64,000 nt of DNA. It comes from an uncultured Bacteroidales bacterium. GTDB taxonomy: Bacteria; Bacteroidota; Bacteroidia; Bacteroidales; Barnesiellaceae. The notes below the pieces were generated by a model. That model had not been told where the DNA came from. It saw nothing but the letters and a program-made list of their open reading frames with translations, and did not search any database. How positions within the stretch are numbered: position 1 is the stretch's first letter; the number at the start of each line of letters is the position of its first letter. The position numbers were made by a program, and so were the translations under genes. This document shows, one piece after another, positions 33,796-42,180 of this stretch. Where the stretch lies: the NCBI GenBank assembly GCA_949298955.1, contig CASFYQ010000005.1, forward strand, positions 1 through 64,000, read 5' to 3'.

Positions 33796-36126
33796 ATGGC
33801 AAAAAATTTGGTGATTGTAGAGTCCCCGGCAAAGGCTAAAACGATAGAGAAATTCTTGGGAAAGGACTATGAAGTACTTTCGAGTTACGGGCATATCCGG
33901 GATTTGAAAAAGAAAGATTTCAGCATCGATATAGAGCATCGATATAAACCTCTGTACGAGATACCCGCCGACAAGAAACAGTTGGTAGAGAATCTCAAAA
34001 AAGAGGCCGCCAAGGCCGATATGGTGTGGCTGGCTTCCGATGAGGACCGTGAGGGAGAGGCTATTGCCTGGCATCTGTTCGAGGTGCTGAAATTGCAACC
34101 CGAGAAAACCAAACGAATTGTATTTCACGAAATTACCAAAGACGCTATACTCCATGCCATTGCCAATCCCCGCGACATCGACATGAACCGTGTCGATGCT
34201 CAGCAAGCTCGCCGCGTGCTCGACCGCATTGTGGGATTCGAACTTTCGCCGGTACTGTGGAAAAAGGTGAAACCGGCACTTTCGGCCGGTCGCGTACAGT
34301 CGGTAGCTGTGCGTCTGATTGTGGAACGCGAGCGTGAAATAGCGTCGTTTAATCCCGAGGCTGCCTATCGCGTGGTAGGTGAGTTTTGCCTGCCCGGTGG
34401 CGAGATGCTGAAAGCCGAATTGAACCAGCGGCTCAAAACCGAAGCCGAAGCGATGGCTTTGCTCGACGCATGCAAGACGGCGACCTTCTCGATTGGCGAT
34501 GTGACTGTGAAGCCTGCCCGCAAGTCGCCCGCAGCTCCCTTTACCACTTCAACTCTGCAACAAGAGGCTGCCCGCAAACTGGGCTTCTCGGTGGCGCAGA
34601 CCATGATGGTGGCACAGCGCCTTTACGAGGCCGGACACATTACCTATATGCGTACCGACTCGGTAAACCTCTCGTCGCTCGCCATCAATACCACCAAAGA
34701 CGAAATCGTCAAAACCTTGGGCCAGAAATACCTGCATACCCGCAATTATCACACGCATACCAAAGGGGCGCAAGAGGCTCACGAAGCTATTCGTCCCACC
34801 TATATCAGCCACCATGAAATCAACTCATCGGCACAGGAAAAGCGGTTGTACGAACTGATATGGAAACGTACCATCGCTTCGCAGATGAGCGACGCTGAGC
34901 TTGAAAAGACGACGGCAACCATCACTATATCGGGGCGTAAAGAGTATTTTGTAGCTGTGGGTGAGGTGCTGAAATTCGACGGTTTCTTGCGGGTATATAT
35001 GGAATCGACCGACGATGAAGGCGATACCGAGAACAACGACAAGATGCTGCCTCCCTTGACTCGGGGCGAAATGCTCACTTTGTCGAAAGCGACTGCTACC
35101 GAGCGCTTTTCGCAGGCTCCTGCCCGCTATACCGAGGCCAGTCTGGTGCGTAAACTCGAAGAGTTGGGCATAGGCCGTCCCTCGACCTACGCGCCCACCA
35201 TTTCGACCATACAGCAGCGCGAGTATGTCGAGAAGGGCGACCGCAAGGGAACCGAGCGAAAATATCACTTGCTCACCCTCAGTGACGGCAAGATAAGTAC
35301 AGTTGAAAAGAGCGAAATTACCGGTGCCGACAAAGGCAAATTGTTGCCCACCGACATCGGTGTCGTAGTCAACGATTTCCTCACCCAATATTTCCCCGAG
35401 ATTCTCAATTACAATTTTACCGCCAGTGTCGAGCAGCGATTCGACGATATTGCCGAAGGAAAGACTGCGTGGAGCGATGAGATAGACCATTTCTACAAAC
35501 TGTTCCACCCCGTGGTCGAAAATGCCATGTCGCTGCGTCTCGAACACAAGGTGGGCGAGCGTGTGTTGGGGACCGACCCCAAGAGCGGGCGACCCGTGTC
35601 GGTGAAGATAGGCCGTTTTGGCCCGCTGGTACAAATCGGTACTCCCGACGATGAAGAGAAGCCTTTGTTCGCTTCGCTGCTCAAAGGCCAGTCGATGAGC
35701 ACCATTACCCTCGATGAGGCTTTGAAACTCTTCGAGTTGCCTCGCACGTTGGGCGATTATGAAGGGAAAACCGTAGTCGTAGGTGTCGGCCGTTTCGGGC
35801 CTTATATTCGGCACGACGGCAAATATGTATCGCTGCCCAAAGAGTATACACCGCAAGGCGTATCGCTCGACGAGGCCGTTGCTCTCATCGAGCACAAGCG
35901 CGAGGAGGAAAAACAACGCTTCATCAAGAAGTTTGACGAAGACCCCGAGCTCGAATTGCTCAACGGTCGCTTCGGGCCCTATATCGCTTACAAGAAAAAG
36001 AACTACAAGTTACCCAAAGGTACCGAGCCTGCTTCGCTCTCTTTTGCCGATTGCATGAAGATTATCGAAGAGGCCGACAAGTCTCCTGCCAAGAAGAAAC
36101 CGGCCCGCAAGAAATCGACAAAATAA
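33796..36126 (+). CDS. topA: DNA topoisomerase I
   Basis: Type IA topoisomerase that relaxes negative supercoils. The start at 33796 gives the family N-terminus MAKNLVIVESPAKAKTIEKF; the upstream ATG at 33781 adds five unconserved residues. The TOPRIM domain is complete (Glu in IVESPAKA, and SDEDREGEAIAWHL). The active-site Tyr284 lies in HITYMRTDSV. The 776-residue protein lacks the four-Cys zinc fingers of E. coli TopA and instead ends with several short topo-C repeats (RFGPYIRHDGKYVSLPK, NGRFGPYIAYKKKNYKLPK) and a Lys-rich tail (SPAKKKPARKKSTK), as is usual in Bacteroidota. Monocistronic. Confidence 0.97.
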   Translation: MAKNLVIVESPAKAKTIEKFLGKDYEVLSSYGHIRDLKKKDFSIDIEHRYKPLYEIPADKKQLVENLKKEAAKADMVWLASDEDREGEAIAWHLFEVLKLQPEKTKRIVFHEITKDAILHAIANPRDIDMNRVDAQQARRVLDRIVGFELSPVLWKKVKPALSAGRVQSVAVRLIVEREREIASFNPEAAYRVVGEFCLPGGEMLKAELNQRLKTEAEAMALLDACKTATFSIGDVTVKPARKSPAAPFTTSTLQQEAARKLGFSVAQTMMVAQRLYEAGHITYMRTDSVNLSSLAINTTKDEIVKTLGQKYLHTRNYHTHTKGAQEAHEAIRPTYISHHEINSSAQEKRLYELIWKRTIASQMSDAELEKTTATITISGRKEYFVAVGEVLKFDGFLRVYMESTDDEGDTENNDKMLPPLTRGEMLTLSKATATERFSQAPARYTEASLVRKLEELGIGRPSTYAPTISTIQQREYVEKGDRKGTERKYHLLTLSDGKISTVEKSEITGADKGKLLPTDIGVVVNDFLTQYFPEILNYNFTASVEQRFDDIAEGKTAWSDEIDHFYKLFHPVVENAMSLRLEHKVGERVLGTDPKSGRPVSVKIGRFGPLVQIGTPDDEEKPLFASLLKGQSMSTITLDEALKLFELPRTLGDYEGKTVVVGVGRFGPYIRHDGKYVSLPKEYTPQGVSLDEAVALIEHKREEEKQRFIKKFDEDPELELLNGRFGPYIAYKKKNYKLPKGTEPASLSFADCMKIIEEADKSPAKKKPARKKSTK

Positions 36127-36140
36127 ATCGATTGGATAAA

Positions 36141-36177
36141 ACAAAAAGAGGCTGCATCAGGCACAGCCTCTTTTTGT
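36141..36177. terminator. Bidirectional terminator between topA and the phosphohexomutase gene
   Basis: A 14-bp perfect stem (36141-36154 with 36164-36177), 9-nt loop, A tract on the left and T tract on the right, so it can stop transcripts from both convergent genes. Confidence 0.9.
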
Positions 36178-36203
36178 TTTTATCCGGGCCGGGAAAGGCG
36201 GCC

Positions 36204-37610
36204 TCAGATACCGAGGAGTTCTCGGCCACTTAAAAGCAACTTTTTTACCTCTTCTTGGGATTGTCCTTCGGCATAAAAACGGACAATATTTTCGGTTTCG
36301 GAACTGCGAATCAAGAGCCACCGGCAAGGGCCCGATAAGAATTTGATTCCGTTGACAATGCCCCGGCTGCTGTAAAACAGCTGGCAGTCGGTTACGCTTA
36401 ATGCCGCGATTGTCTGTGGCCGATTTTGCGACAGTTGGGGCAACAGATCGTTTTTATTAGGTTGGTCATATTTCAAGTCGATGCGGTCGTAGTAGATGAG
36501 TCCGAGTTGCTTTTGTTGTTCTTGGAAATAGTCCGACATTTTTTTATGGGGTGAGGACGACAACATTTCCAGCAGGAGTAATGAAGAGAATATCCCGTCT
36601 CTTTCGGGAATGTGCATGCCATATCCGAATCCTCCGCTTTCCTCTCCTCCAAAGGCGATTTCGTGTTGTATCATCATGTCGCAGATGTATTTGAATCCTA
36701 CCTGAACTTCGTATACGGGGGTTGTTTCGTTTTCGAACAACAGGCGTATTTTGTCTGATACGGACGAGGTCTTTACAATTCCTCCCGGTACTTTTTTTCG
36801 GTGTTTCAGGTAGTCGACGAGCAGCAGAATCGTGTGTTGGGCCGACAGCCATTCCCCGGAGTCGAGGCAGACCCCTACCCGGTCGGCGTCGCCATCGGTG
36901 GCCACCCCAAAGGCATAATGGCCGTTTTTTAATGCGTGGGTGAGCGGGTGTAGATTTTTTTCGATGGGTTCGGGCGAGCGACCGTAAAAATCGGCCGCCG
37001 GTTCGGCAAATAGGGTGGTGGCCGAGATTCCGTGTTTTTTAAGAATTTGCTCGGTCAGTCGCTGTCCGGCTCCGCCCATACTGTCGATAAGCAGGTGTAG
37101 CCCGGCTTTTTCTATACGGTCGAAATCGATGAGATTCCCGATATGTCTCACATACCCCTCGGTGAAATCTTGCGTGTAGATGCAATCGGTCGATTTCAGG
37201 ATTTCCGATTGGTATAGACGAGCTTCTACCTTTTTGGTCTCTTCGGTAGAGAAAGGGCCTCCGTAGCTCGATTTGAATTTGATACCGTTATATTCTTTGG
37301 GATTGTGCGAAGCGGTAATCATCACTCCGGCATCGCAGCCGAGCTGTCGTACGGTATAGGACAGGACGGGGGTGGGGATAATGTGGTCGGAGAGGTAGGC
37401 TTTTATGCCGTTCCCCGAGAGGACTTGGGCGAAGACCCGGGCAAACGAGCCCGAATTTTTGCGGCTGTCATAGCCGATGGCTACAACAGCATTGCTTTTG
37501 TTTTCGAGCAGGTAGTCGCTGAATGCTTGGGCTATTGTTGCGACCGAGTTTTCGTGGATTTGCAATCCGTCCAAAGCTCTCCAACCGTCGGTTCCGAAAA
37601 AGATATTCAT
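36204..37610 (-). CDS. Phosphohexomutase (PGM/PMM family)
   Basis: Alpha-D-phosphohexomutase that interconverts hexose (or hexosamine) 1- and 6-phosphates. The start at 37610 (MNIFFGTDGWRALDG) overlaps the nanE stop by 4 nt; the long in-frame extension upstream is antisense-like and unconserved. The 468-residue protein has the phosphoserine loop (VMITASHNPKEYNGIKF), the Mg loop (ATDGDADRVGV), and the sugar-recognition loop (FGGEESGGFGYGMH). In domain 4 the usual SGTEP phosphate loop reads RSSETENIVRFYAE, a noticeable change (Gly to Glu, Pro to Asn). With nanE and an OPA transporter it forms an operon, so a hexosamine phosphate is a likely substrate. Confidence 0.88.
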   Translation of the reverse strand: MNIFFGTDGWRALDGLQIHENSVATIAQAFSDYLLENKSNAVVAIGYDSRKNSGSFARVFAQVLSGNGIKAYLSDHIIPTPVLSYTVRQLGCDAGVMITASHNPKEYNGIKFKSSYGGPFSTEETKKVEARLYQSEILKSTDCIYTQDFTEGYVRHIGNLIDFDRIEKAGLHLLIDSMGGAGQRLTEQILKKHGISATTLFAEPAADFYGRSPEPIEKNLHPLTHALKNGHYAFGVATDGDADRVGVCLDSGEWLSAQHTILLLVDYLKHRKKVPGGIVKTSSVSDKIRLLFENETTPVYEVQVGFKYICDMMIQHEIAFGGEESGGFGYGMHIPERDGIFSSLLLLEMLSSSPHKKMSDYFQEQQKQLGLIYYDRIDLKYDQPNKNDLLPQLSQNRPQTIAALSVTDCQLFYSSRGIVNGIKFLSGPCRWLLIRSSETENIVRFYAEGQSQEEVKKLLLSGRELLGI

Positions 37611-38323
37611 GATAAGTGATTTTGAGCGATTGTTTGTCGAATAGCATCTACATACCATTGGGTGATTATTTGCGGACGAGTAATCGATGTGCCTACAATA
37701 ACCGCCCAAGCACCCTCTTTGATGGCTTGTGCCGCATATTCGGGTTTGTTGAACCTCCCCTCGGCCATGATGGGAAACCCCTGGGGAAGCAACCGTATAC
37801 ATTCTTGCAGTACGTCGAATGAGGGCCGCTTGTGGTTGACCGACAGGGTGTCTGAAGTGTAGCCGTTCAGGGTGGTCGAGACGCAATCGGCTCCGGCCTC
37901 GTAGCAGGCAACAGCCTCTTGCGGGGTAGATATGTCGGCCATGACGAGGATGTGAGGATACATTTTTTTGATTTTGTTGATGTAGTCGGGACCGGTATAT
38001 GTTTTCTCTCGTATCCTGTATGTGCCATCTACAGCGATGAATGTCGCATTTATTTTTAGCAGGGCTTCCACCTCTTCGAAAGAGCCTGTTATCCGCACGA
38101 ATCCGTCTTCGAAAGTCGATTTGGTCAAACAGATGACAGGCAGTGATGTGTTCTGCATGATATAGAGGCTTTTTTCGATGCCACAGCTTCTAATCCCGAC
38201 GGCTCCGCCCAGTTCGGCACATTGTGCAAAATCGCCTACCCCTTTGGGGGTATTGAACGGTGAGCCTTCTTCGGCCTGACAAGAGACGATGAGGCCATTC
38301 TTGATTTTTTCTAACACGGTCAT
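37607..38323 (-). CDS. nanE: N-acetylmannosamine-6-phosphate 2-epimerase
   Basis: Converts ManNAc-6-phosphate to GlcNAc-6-phosphate, the step that feeds sialic acid or ManNAc into amino-sugar catabolism. The 238-residue TIM barrel matches the NanE family: LIVSCQAEEGSPFNTP, GAVGIRSCGIE, LPVICLTKSTFEDGFVRITG-type segment, FIAVDGTYRIRE, ILVMADISTPQEA, GADCVSTTLNGYT and FPIMAEGRFNKPEYA. It overlaps the gene before it (38320-38323) and after it (37607-37610) by 4 nt each, so three proteins are translationally coupled. No nanA lyase or nanK kinase is in the window. Confidence 0.93.
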   Translation of the reverse strand: MTVLEKIKNGLIVSCQAEEGSPFNTPKGVGDFAQCAELGGAVGIRSCGIEKSLYIMQNTSLPVICLTKSTFEDGFVRITGSFEEVEALLKINATFIAVDGTYRIREKTYTGPDYINKIKKMYPHILVMADISTPQEAVACYEAGADCVSTTLNGYTSDTLSVNHKRPSFDVLQECIRLLPQGFPIMAEGRFNKPEYAAQAIKEGAWAVIVGTSITRPQIITQWYVDAIRQTIAQNHLS

Positions 38324-39570
38324 ATTGAATAAGCTCTTTTATGATGTTTGTAATATATGAATAGCAACAGGAGCAATGAGGCAAGGGCCGACAATATCCA
38401 AAACATGCGGATAAACGAGAAATCGATAATTTCCATGCCATCGATAATTTGTTTCTTGCTCTCGATGAAAAATCCACTCACGATGTCTTGGATGCCGGCT
38501 GCCATGTAGCTGGCGATTCCGATTACTCCTATTGCCGCTCCAGTTGCGTTTTTGGGTGCCAAATCTATGGCCATGAGTCCGCCCAGGTAACAGATGAGTA
38601 TTCCGATAGAAATCCCGAAAAGAACCATCGCCGTAATATCGACCGCCTTCCCTCCGTTGGGAATGAACAGGAAGATACACAAGGCAATGAGGTTGATGGC
38701 GCTGGCCAGACAGGCCGGTGCGTATCGTTGGCCTTTGAAAAATTTATCGGAGAGCAACCCCGAAAATACCGTTCCCACAATCCCGCATACCGAACTGACG
38801 GAGATGAGAGCGCTGGCCTCGATAATGGAGTAGTGTTTCTCTACCTCAAAGTAATAGACACCCCAGCTGTTGACAGCATAGCGACTGATGTACATAAAGG
38901 CGCTTGCGAGAGCCAGTAGCCAGATGGAGCCGCTTTTGAGAACCGCCAACTGATTCTTCCCTACTTCTTTTTTCTGACCGGCGGGTATGATGTTGCAGGT
39001 CGTATTCTGTGGGAAAGGCTTTAAGAAAATGAAGATAAGGACGGCCCCGATAATACCGAGAATGCCGGCATTGAAGAAGCCGTATTGCCACCCGGCCATG
39101 CTGACAATCGAGGCGATGAATATAAACGTAAAGGCTTCGCCGATGTTGTGGCTTGCACTCCAAAAACCGTAGACCGTGCCTCGTTGCTTGTCGCCAAACC
39201 AACGGTTCAAGGCTATGGCGCTGCATGGCCCTCCGAGCGATTGCACCCAGCCGTTGATACCCCATAGTACGACAAAGACTCCAAACAATACATGAAATCC
39301 CAGCGTGAAATTGAGAATCGCTGCTATCAGCAATCCTCCGGCCATTAGGAAACGGATATTGAAACGATCGGCCAAAAATCCGTTTACGAATTTCCCTACC
39401 GCGTAGGAGAAGAAAAGGGCGCTCCCGATGATACCCAATTCGGTCTCGGTTAAGTAGCCCGAGTCTACAATCGGTTTTTTCACGACATTGATGCTCAATC
39501 GGCATACATAAAAGAGACTATATCCCAGGGTGGTAATCAGAAATATAATCCATTTGTAATTCTTTTTCAC
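38320..39570 (-). CDS. OPA-family MFS transporter (organophosphate antiporter type)
   Basis: A 416-residue, 12-TM inner-membrane transporter related to GlpT/UhpT, which exchange organophosphates for inorganic phosphate. The three residues that bind the phosphate group in GlpT (Arg45, His165, Arg269) all have counterparts: Arg24 (LFYVCRLSINVV), His141 (GFWSASHNIGEA) and Arg230 (AFMYISRYAVNSW). The A-loop FLADRFNIRFLMAGG and RWFGDKQRGTVYG are family-typical. The product should import a phosphorylated sugar, which fits the next genes nanE and the phosphohexomutase. The Lys that follows Arg45 in GlpT is Leu here. A promoter lies at 39605-39635. UhpC-like sensing is a less likely alternative, as no uhpB is adjacent. 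Confidence 0.88.
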   Translation of the reverse strand: MKKNYKWIIFLITTLGYSLFYVCRLSINVVKKPIVDSGYLTETELGIIGSALFFSYAVGKFVNGFLADRFNIRFLMAGGLLIAAILNFTLGFHVLFGVFVVLWGINGWVQSLGGPCSAIALNRWFGDKQRGTVYGFWSASHNIGEAFTFIFIASIVSMAGWQYGFFNAGILGIIGAVLIFIFLKPFPQNTTCNIIPAGQKKEVGKNQLAVLKSGSIWLLALASAFMYISRYAVNSWGVYYFEVEKHYSIIEASALISVSSVCGIVGTVFSGLLSDKFFKGQRYAPACLASAINLIALCIFLFIPNGGKAVDITAMVLFGISIGILICYLGGLMAIDLAPKNATGAAIGVIGIASYMAAGIQDIVSGFFIESKKQIIDGMEIIDFSFIRMFWILSALASLLLLLFIYYKHHKRAYSI

Positions 39571-39604
39571 GGTGGTCTTGGTTTATTGAGTCTGTTTTTT
39601 TGTG

Positions 39605-39635
39605 CAAATAAAGTAATTATTTTTGAAATGAACAA
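39605..39635 (-). promoter_or_regulatory. Promoter of the OPA-nanE-mutase operon
   Basis: On the minus strand TTG (complement of 39633-39635), 20-nt spacer, TTTATTTG (complement of 39605-39612). The -7 box differs from TAnnTTTG at one base and is identical to that of the divergent promoter at 39899-39906. Confidence 0.6.
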
Positions 39636-39801
39636 TATGTTATAAAAATATTTTCAAACAAGTGCAAGGCGATATATTTAACGACTTTGGGTAGACTGGG
39701 GGCCGGGGATAGTATGAAGGATTTTTATATGTGTTCTGATATATAATGTATTAAACCGATATTTACGGGCTTGTCGAAAGTGCATAATCCTGTAAGAAAG
39801 G

Positions 39802-39834
39802 TTGAAATATATTTGAAACATATTTGAAATATAT
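39802..39834 (+). repeat. Three tandem 11-bp repeats, candidate operator array
   Basis: Units TTGAAATATAT, TTGAAACATAT, TTGAAATATAT at 39802-39812, 39813-39823 and 39824-39834, with a degenerate fourth (TTTAAATTCGG) after. The period of 11 bp places the same DNA face to a protein at each unit. An inverted near-copy (ATATTTTCAAA, 39648-39658) lies near the other promoter. The array ends 42 nt before the -33 of the plus operon. The rest of the 401-nt spacer (39571-39971) is AT-rich with no ORF. Confidence 0.55.
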
Positions 39835-39876
39835 TTTAAATTCGGCATGTATTAGAAAAATATTTATATAAACTCT

Positions 39877-39906
39877 TTGTAGTTTTAAATTTTATTGCTT
39901 TATTTG
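39877..39906 (+). promoter_or_regulatory. Promoter of the LamG-SusC-SusD operon
   Basis: TTG 39877-39879, 19-nt spacer, TTTATTTG 39899-39906, giving a leader of about 60 nt before the ATG at 39972. Confidence 0.6.
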
Positions 39907-39971
39907 CAAACGAGAACATCAGAAAGAGAATAAAAATCCCAATAGAAAATTAATCATTAACACAATCCATT

Positions 39972-42152
39972 ATGAAAAAGAACATTTTACTATCATTGTT
40001 AATTGGAGCAATTTGTATTGCGAATGCTCAAATAAAACCGGGAGGAGTATCGGGTTCGGTTTTGTGGCTGAGGGCAGATAAAGGGGTAACCGTAGATGCC
40101 GAGAATAAACTGGTGAGTCCGTATTGGGAGGATTTCTCTGAACAACAACAAGGCGTTGAACTTTTCCAGAAGGAAGAGGGCGGGGCAGAATCGTTGGTGC
40201 TGCGAGAAAGCATGGTTAATGATAACCCGACCGTTTATTTCAATGGCAAGGTGGCATTGAAAGGATTGGAAGATAAAAATTACCAATCGGTGTTTGCCGT
40301 TTATTCGGCCAACCTGACCACAGAGAACAATTCGGAGTCGACCGTATTGTCCATACAGGAAAAGGGGGTAACCGATTATGGTAATAGAGAAGACCTGGCT
40401 TTCTTCCAGACCTATAAAATAGGGTCGAATGCGACCCCTACCTGGTTGGTTTCCGATGGCGTTAATTCTTATTGGGGTACACGTTCGACGGTGGTCGTAG
40501 ATAAGGCCACGGGATTCCATTCTTGCTTTGCAGCCTTTGGAAATGTCGAGGGCGATATGGTTACCCTGGACGGCGGTCTGTTCAGCGTATTGTCCCGTTT
40601 TGTCTCCACCCCTTCCAAAGAAGGTGTTTTCTATGTGGGAGTCAGTGTCGCCGGGACAACCAAAATAGGGAAATGGCTCGAAGGCGATATTGCCGAGGTG
40701 ATAGCTTTCGATCGTTTGGTTACCGATGAGGAGAGATATAAGATAGAATCGTACTTGGCTGCTAAATATGGTATTACACTTATTAAGTCGAGTTCGTCCA
40801 ATCCGGTGAAAGTGCCATCGACACCCAATTATGGATATACCTATGTGAGCAGTACGGGAGCGACCTGGTGGGCCGGCGAGTCGGCCGACTATTCTTCGTA
40901 CAGCAATTATATTGCCGGAATCGTGCGCGACGATGCCTCGGGGCTTATGCAGAAGAGATCGACCGGGCGAATTGGGTATTCGTTGGCAGCCGAAGGCGGT
41001 ATATTGACGATTTCGAACGGTAGTGAATTTGCGTCGCCCGAAGAGATTGCCGAAGATGGCCAGTTTGCTTTTGTCGGCGCCACGTCCGATGCGTTGAGCG
41101 AGACAGAGTCGGTTCGGGTTATCAATGACGAAGGGAAGGAGATGGCTTGCCAAGCCTTGAAGCGGAATTGGAAAATCAATCTGTCGGGTCTCAACACAAT
41201 CAGTCTTCAATTTCAGTTCACGCCCGAGATGACCAATCTGCTGGCCGCAACTCCCAAAGTGGGTTTGATTAAGAATGGCACGGAATTTATGCCGTTGCAA
41301 TATGACGAAGAGAGCATGACCATGACGGCCGACGGTGTTGAATTTGCAACAGGCGATGTGTTTACAGTCGTAGTCGATTATATCGACAAACCTCAAATTA
41401 ACTGTACGTCGCAGAAAGTCTGCTTGGAGTCGACGGTCTCGTTGTCGGCTGTTCCCGAGGGCGGAGTATGGACTGGCAACGGTGTGGAAGGGAATACGTT
41501 CAATGCGTCTGTGGCCGGGCTTGGCAAACATACGATAGTCTACACCTTGAACAGTATGAGCGATAGCATCGAGTTTACCGTAGAGGAGAGCATCGAGCCC
41601 CAGGTGACGTTGGTCTCCAATCTATCAGAATCGGAAGAGTGGGACGCTATTATTATCGAAGCTCAAACGGTAACCGGTGGTGAAAATCCTTTGTTCCAGT
41701 TTGCTTTGGACGATCCCGGGTTTGAATATCCGCTCGATGTCTATTCGTCGAACCATGTATTGCGATTGGCCGGTTATCAACTCAGTGAAGGACTCCATAC
41801 GGTATATGTGCGTATGAAGACTTCTTTGCCGTGTGCTACGGCCGAGGTAGCTACGGATCAAATCGACATCAATAAGACGGCGACCGGCATTGTCGTGGCT
41901 CAGCAGCAGGCTGTAACCTGTTTCCCCAATCCGTTTGACAGTGAAATCAATGTCAGCGGCCTTGACGGGAATAAGGATTATGTCGCGAATTTCTATTCAA
42001 ACAACGGAGAGCTCGTATACTCGGTGGTTTGTGCCGCAGGACAAAGTCGCATTGACGCACCTCAGCTAAGCGTCGGGACATATATCGTGCAAATCATCGA
42101 GCGGGAATCGCATGAAAAAGTGGCAGTGGTTCAATTAATCAAGCAACGCTAA
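39972..42152 (+). CDS. LamG-like surface protein with T9SS type-A sorting domain
   Basis: A 726-residue exported protein (signal MKKNILLSLLIGAICIANAQ). Residues about 25-275 form a concanavalin/LamG-like module: SGSVLWLRADKGV at the start and GDIAEVIAFDRLVTDEERYK then IESYLAAKYGITL at the end, the usual close of this module. A second beta module follows (about 290-470), then a short Ig-like stretch with a Cys pair (INCTSQKVCLESTVSLSAVP), another beta module, and a T9SS type-A sorting-like domain (CFPNPFDSEINVSG ... LSVGTYIVQIIERESHEKVA). It is the first gene of the SusCD operon, 28 nt before susC, so it probably binds the glycan at the cell surface. No catalytic motif is visible. Confidence 0.8.
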   Translation: MKKNILLSLLIGAICIANAQIKPGGVSGSVLWLRADKGVTVDAENKLVSPYWEDFSEQQQGVELFQKEEGGAESLVLRESMVNDNPTVYFNGKVALKGLEDKNYQSVFAVYSANLTTENNSESTVLSIQEKGVTDYGNREDLAFFQTYKIGSNATPTWLVSDGVNSYWGTRSTVVVDKATGFHSCFAAFGNVEGDMVTLDGGLFSVLSRFVSTPSKEGVFYVGVSVAGTTKIGKWLEGDIAEVIAFDRLVTDEERYKIESYLAAKYGITLIKSSSSNPVKVPSTPNYGYTYVSSTGATWWAGESADYSSYSNYIAGIVRDDASGLMQKRSTGRIGYSLAAEGGILTISNGSEFASPEEIAEDGQFAFVGATSDALSETESVRVINDEGKEMACQALKRNWKINLSGLNTISLQFQFTPEMTNLLAATPKVGLIKNGTEFMPLQYDEESMTMTADGVEFATGDVFTVVVDYIDKPQINCTSQKVCLESTVSLSAVPEGGVWTGNGVEGNTFNASVAGLGKHTIVYTLNSMSDSIEFTVEESIEPQVTLVSNLSESEEWDAIIIEAQTVTGGENPLFQFALDDPGFEYPLDVYSSNHVLRLAGYQLSEGLHTVYVRMKTSLPCATAEVATDQIDINKTATGIVVAQQQAVTCFPNPFDSEINVSGLDGNKDYVANFYSNNGELVYSVVCAAGQSRIDAPQLSVGTYIVQIIERESHEKVAVVQLIKQR

Positions 42153-42180
42153 TCGTTCAGTTGCCCAAAACCTACATATC

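Noticed and set aside
36204..39570. Ordinary sialic-acid (nan) operon
   Set aside because: nanE is present but no sialidase, NanA lyase, kinase or sialic-acid transporter accompanies it, and the transporter is of the phosphate-ester type.
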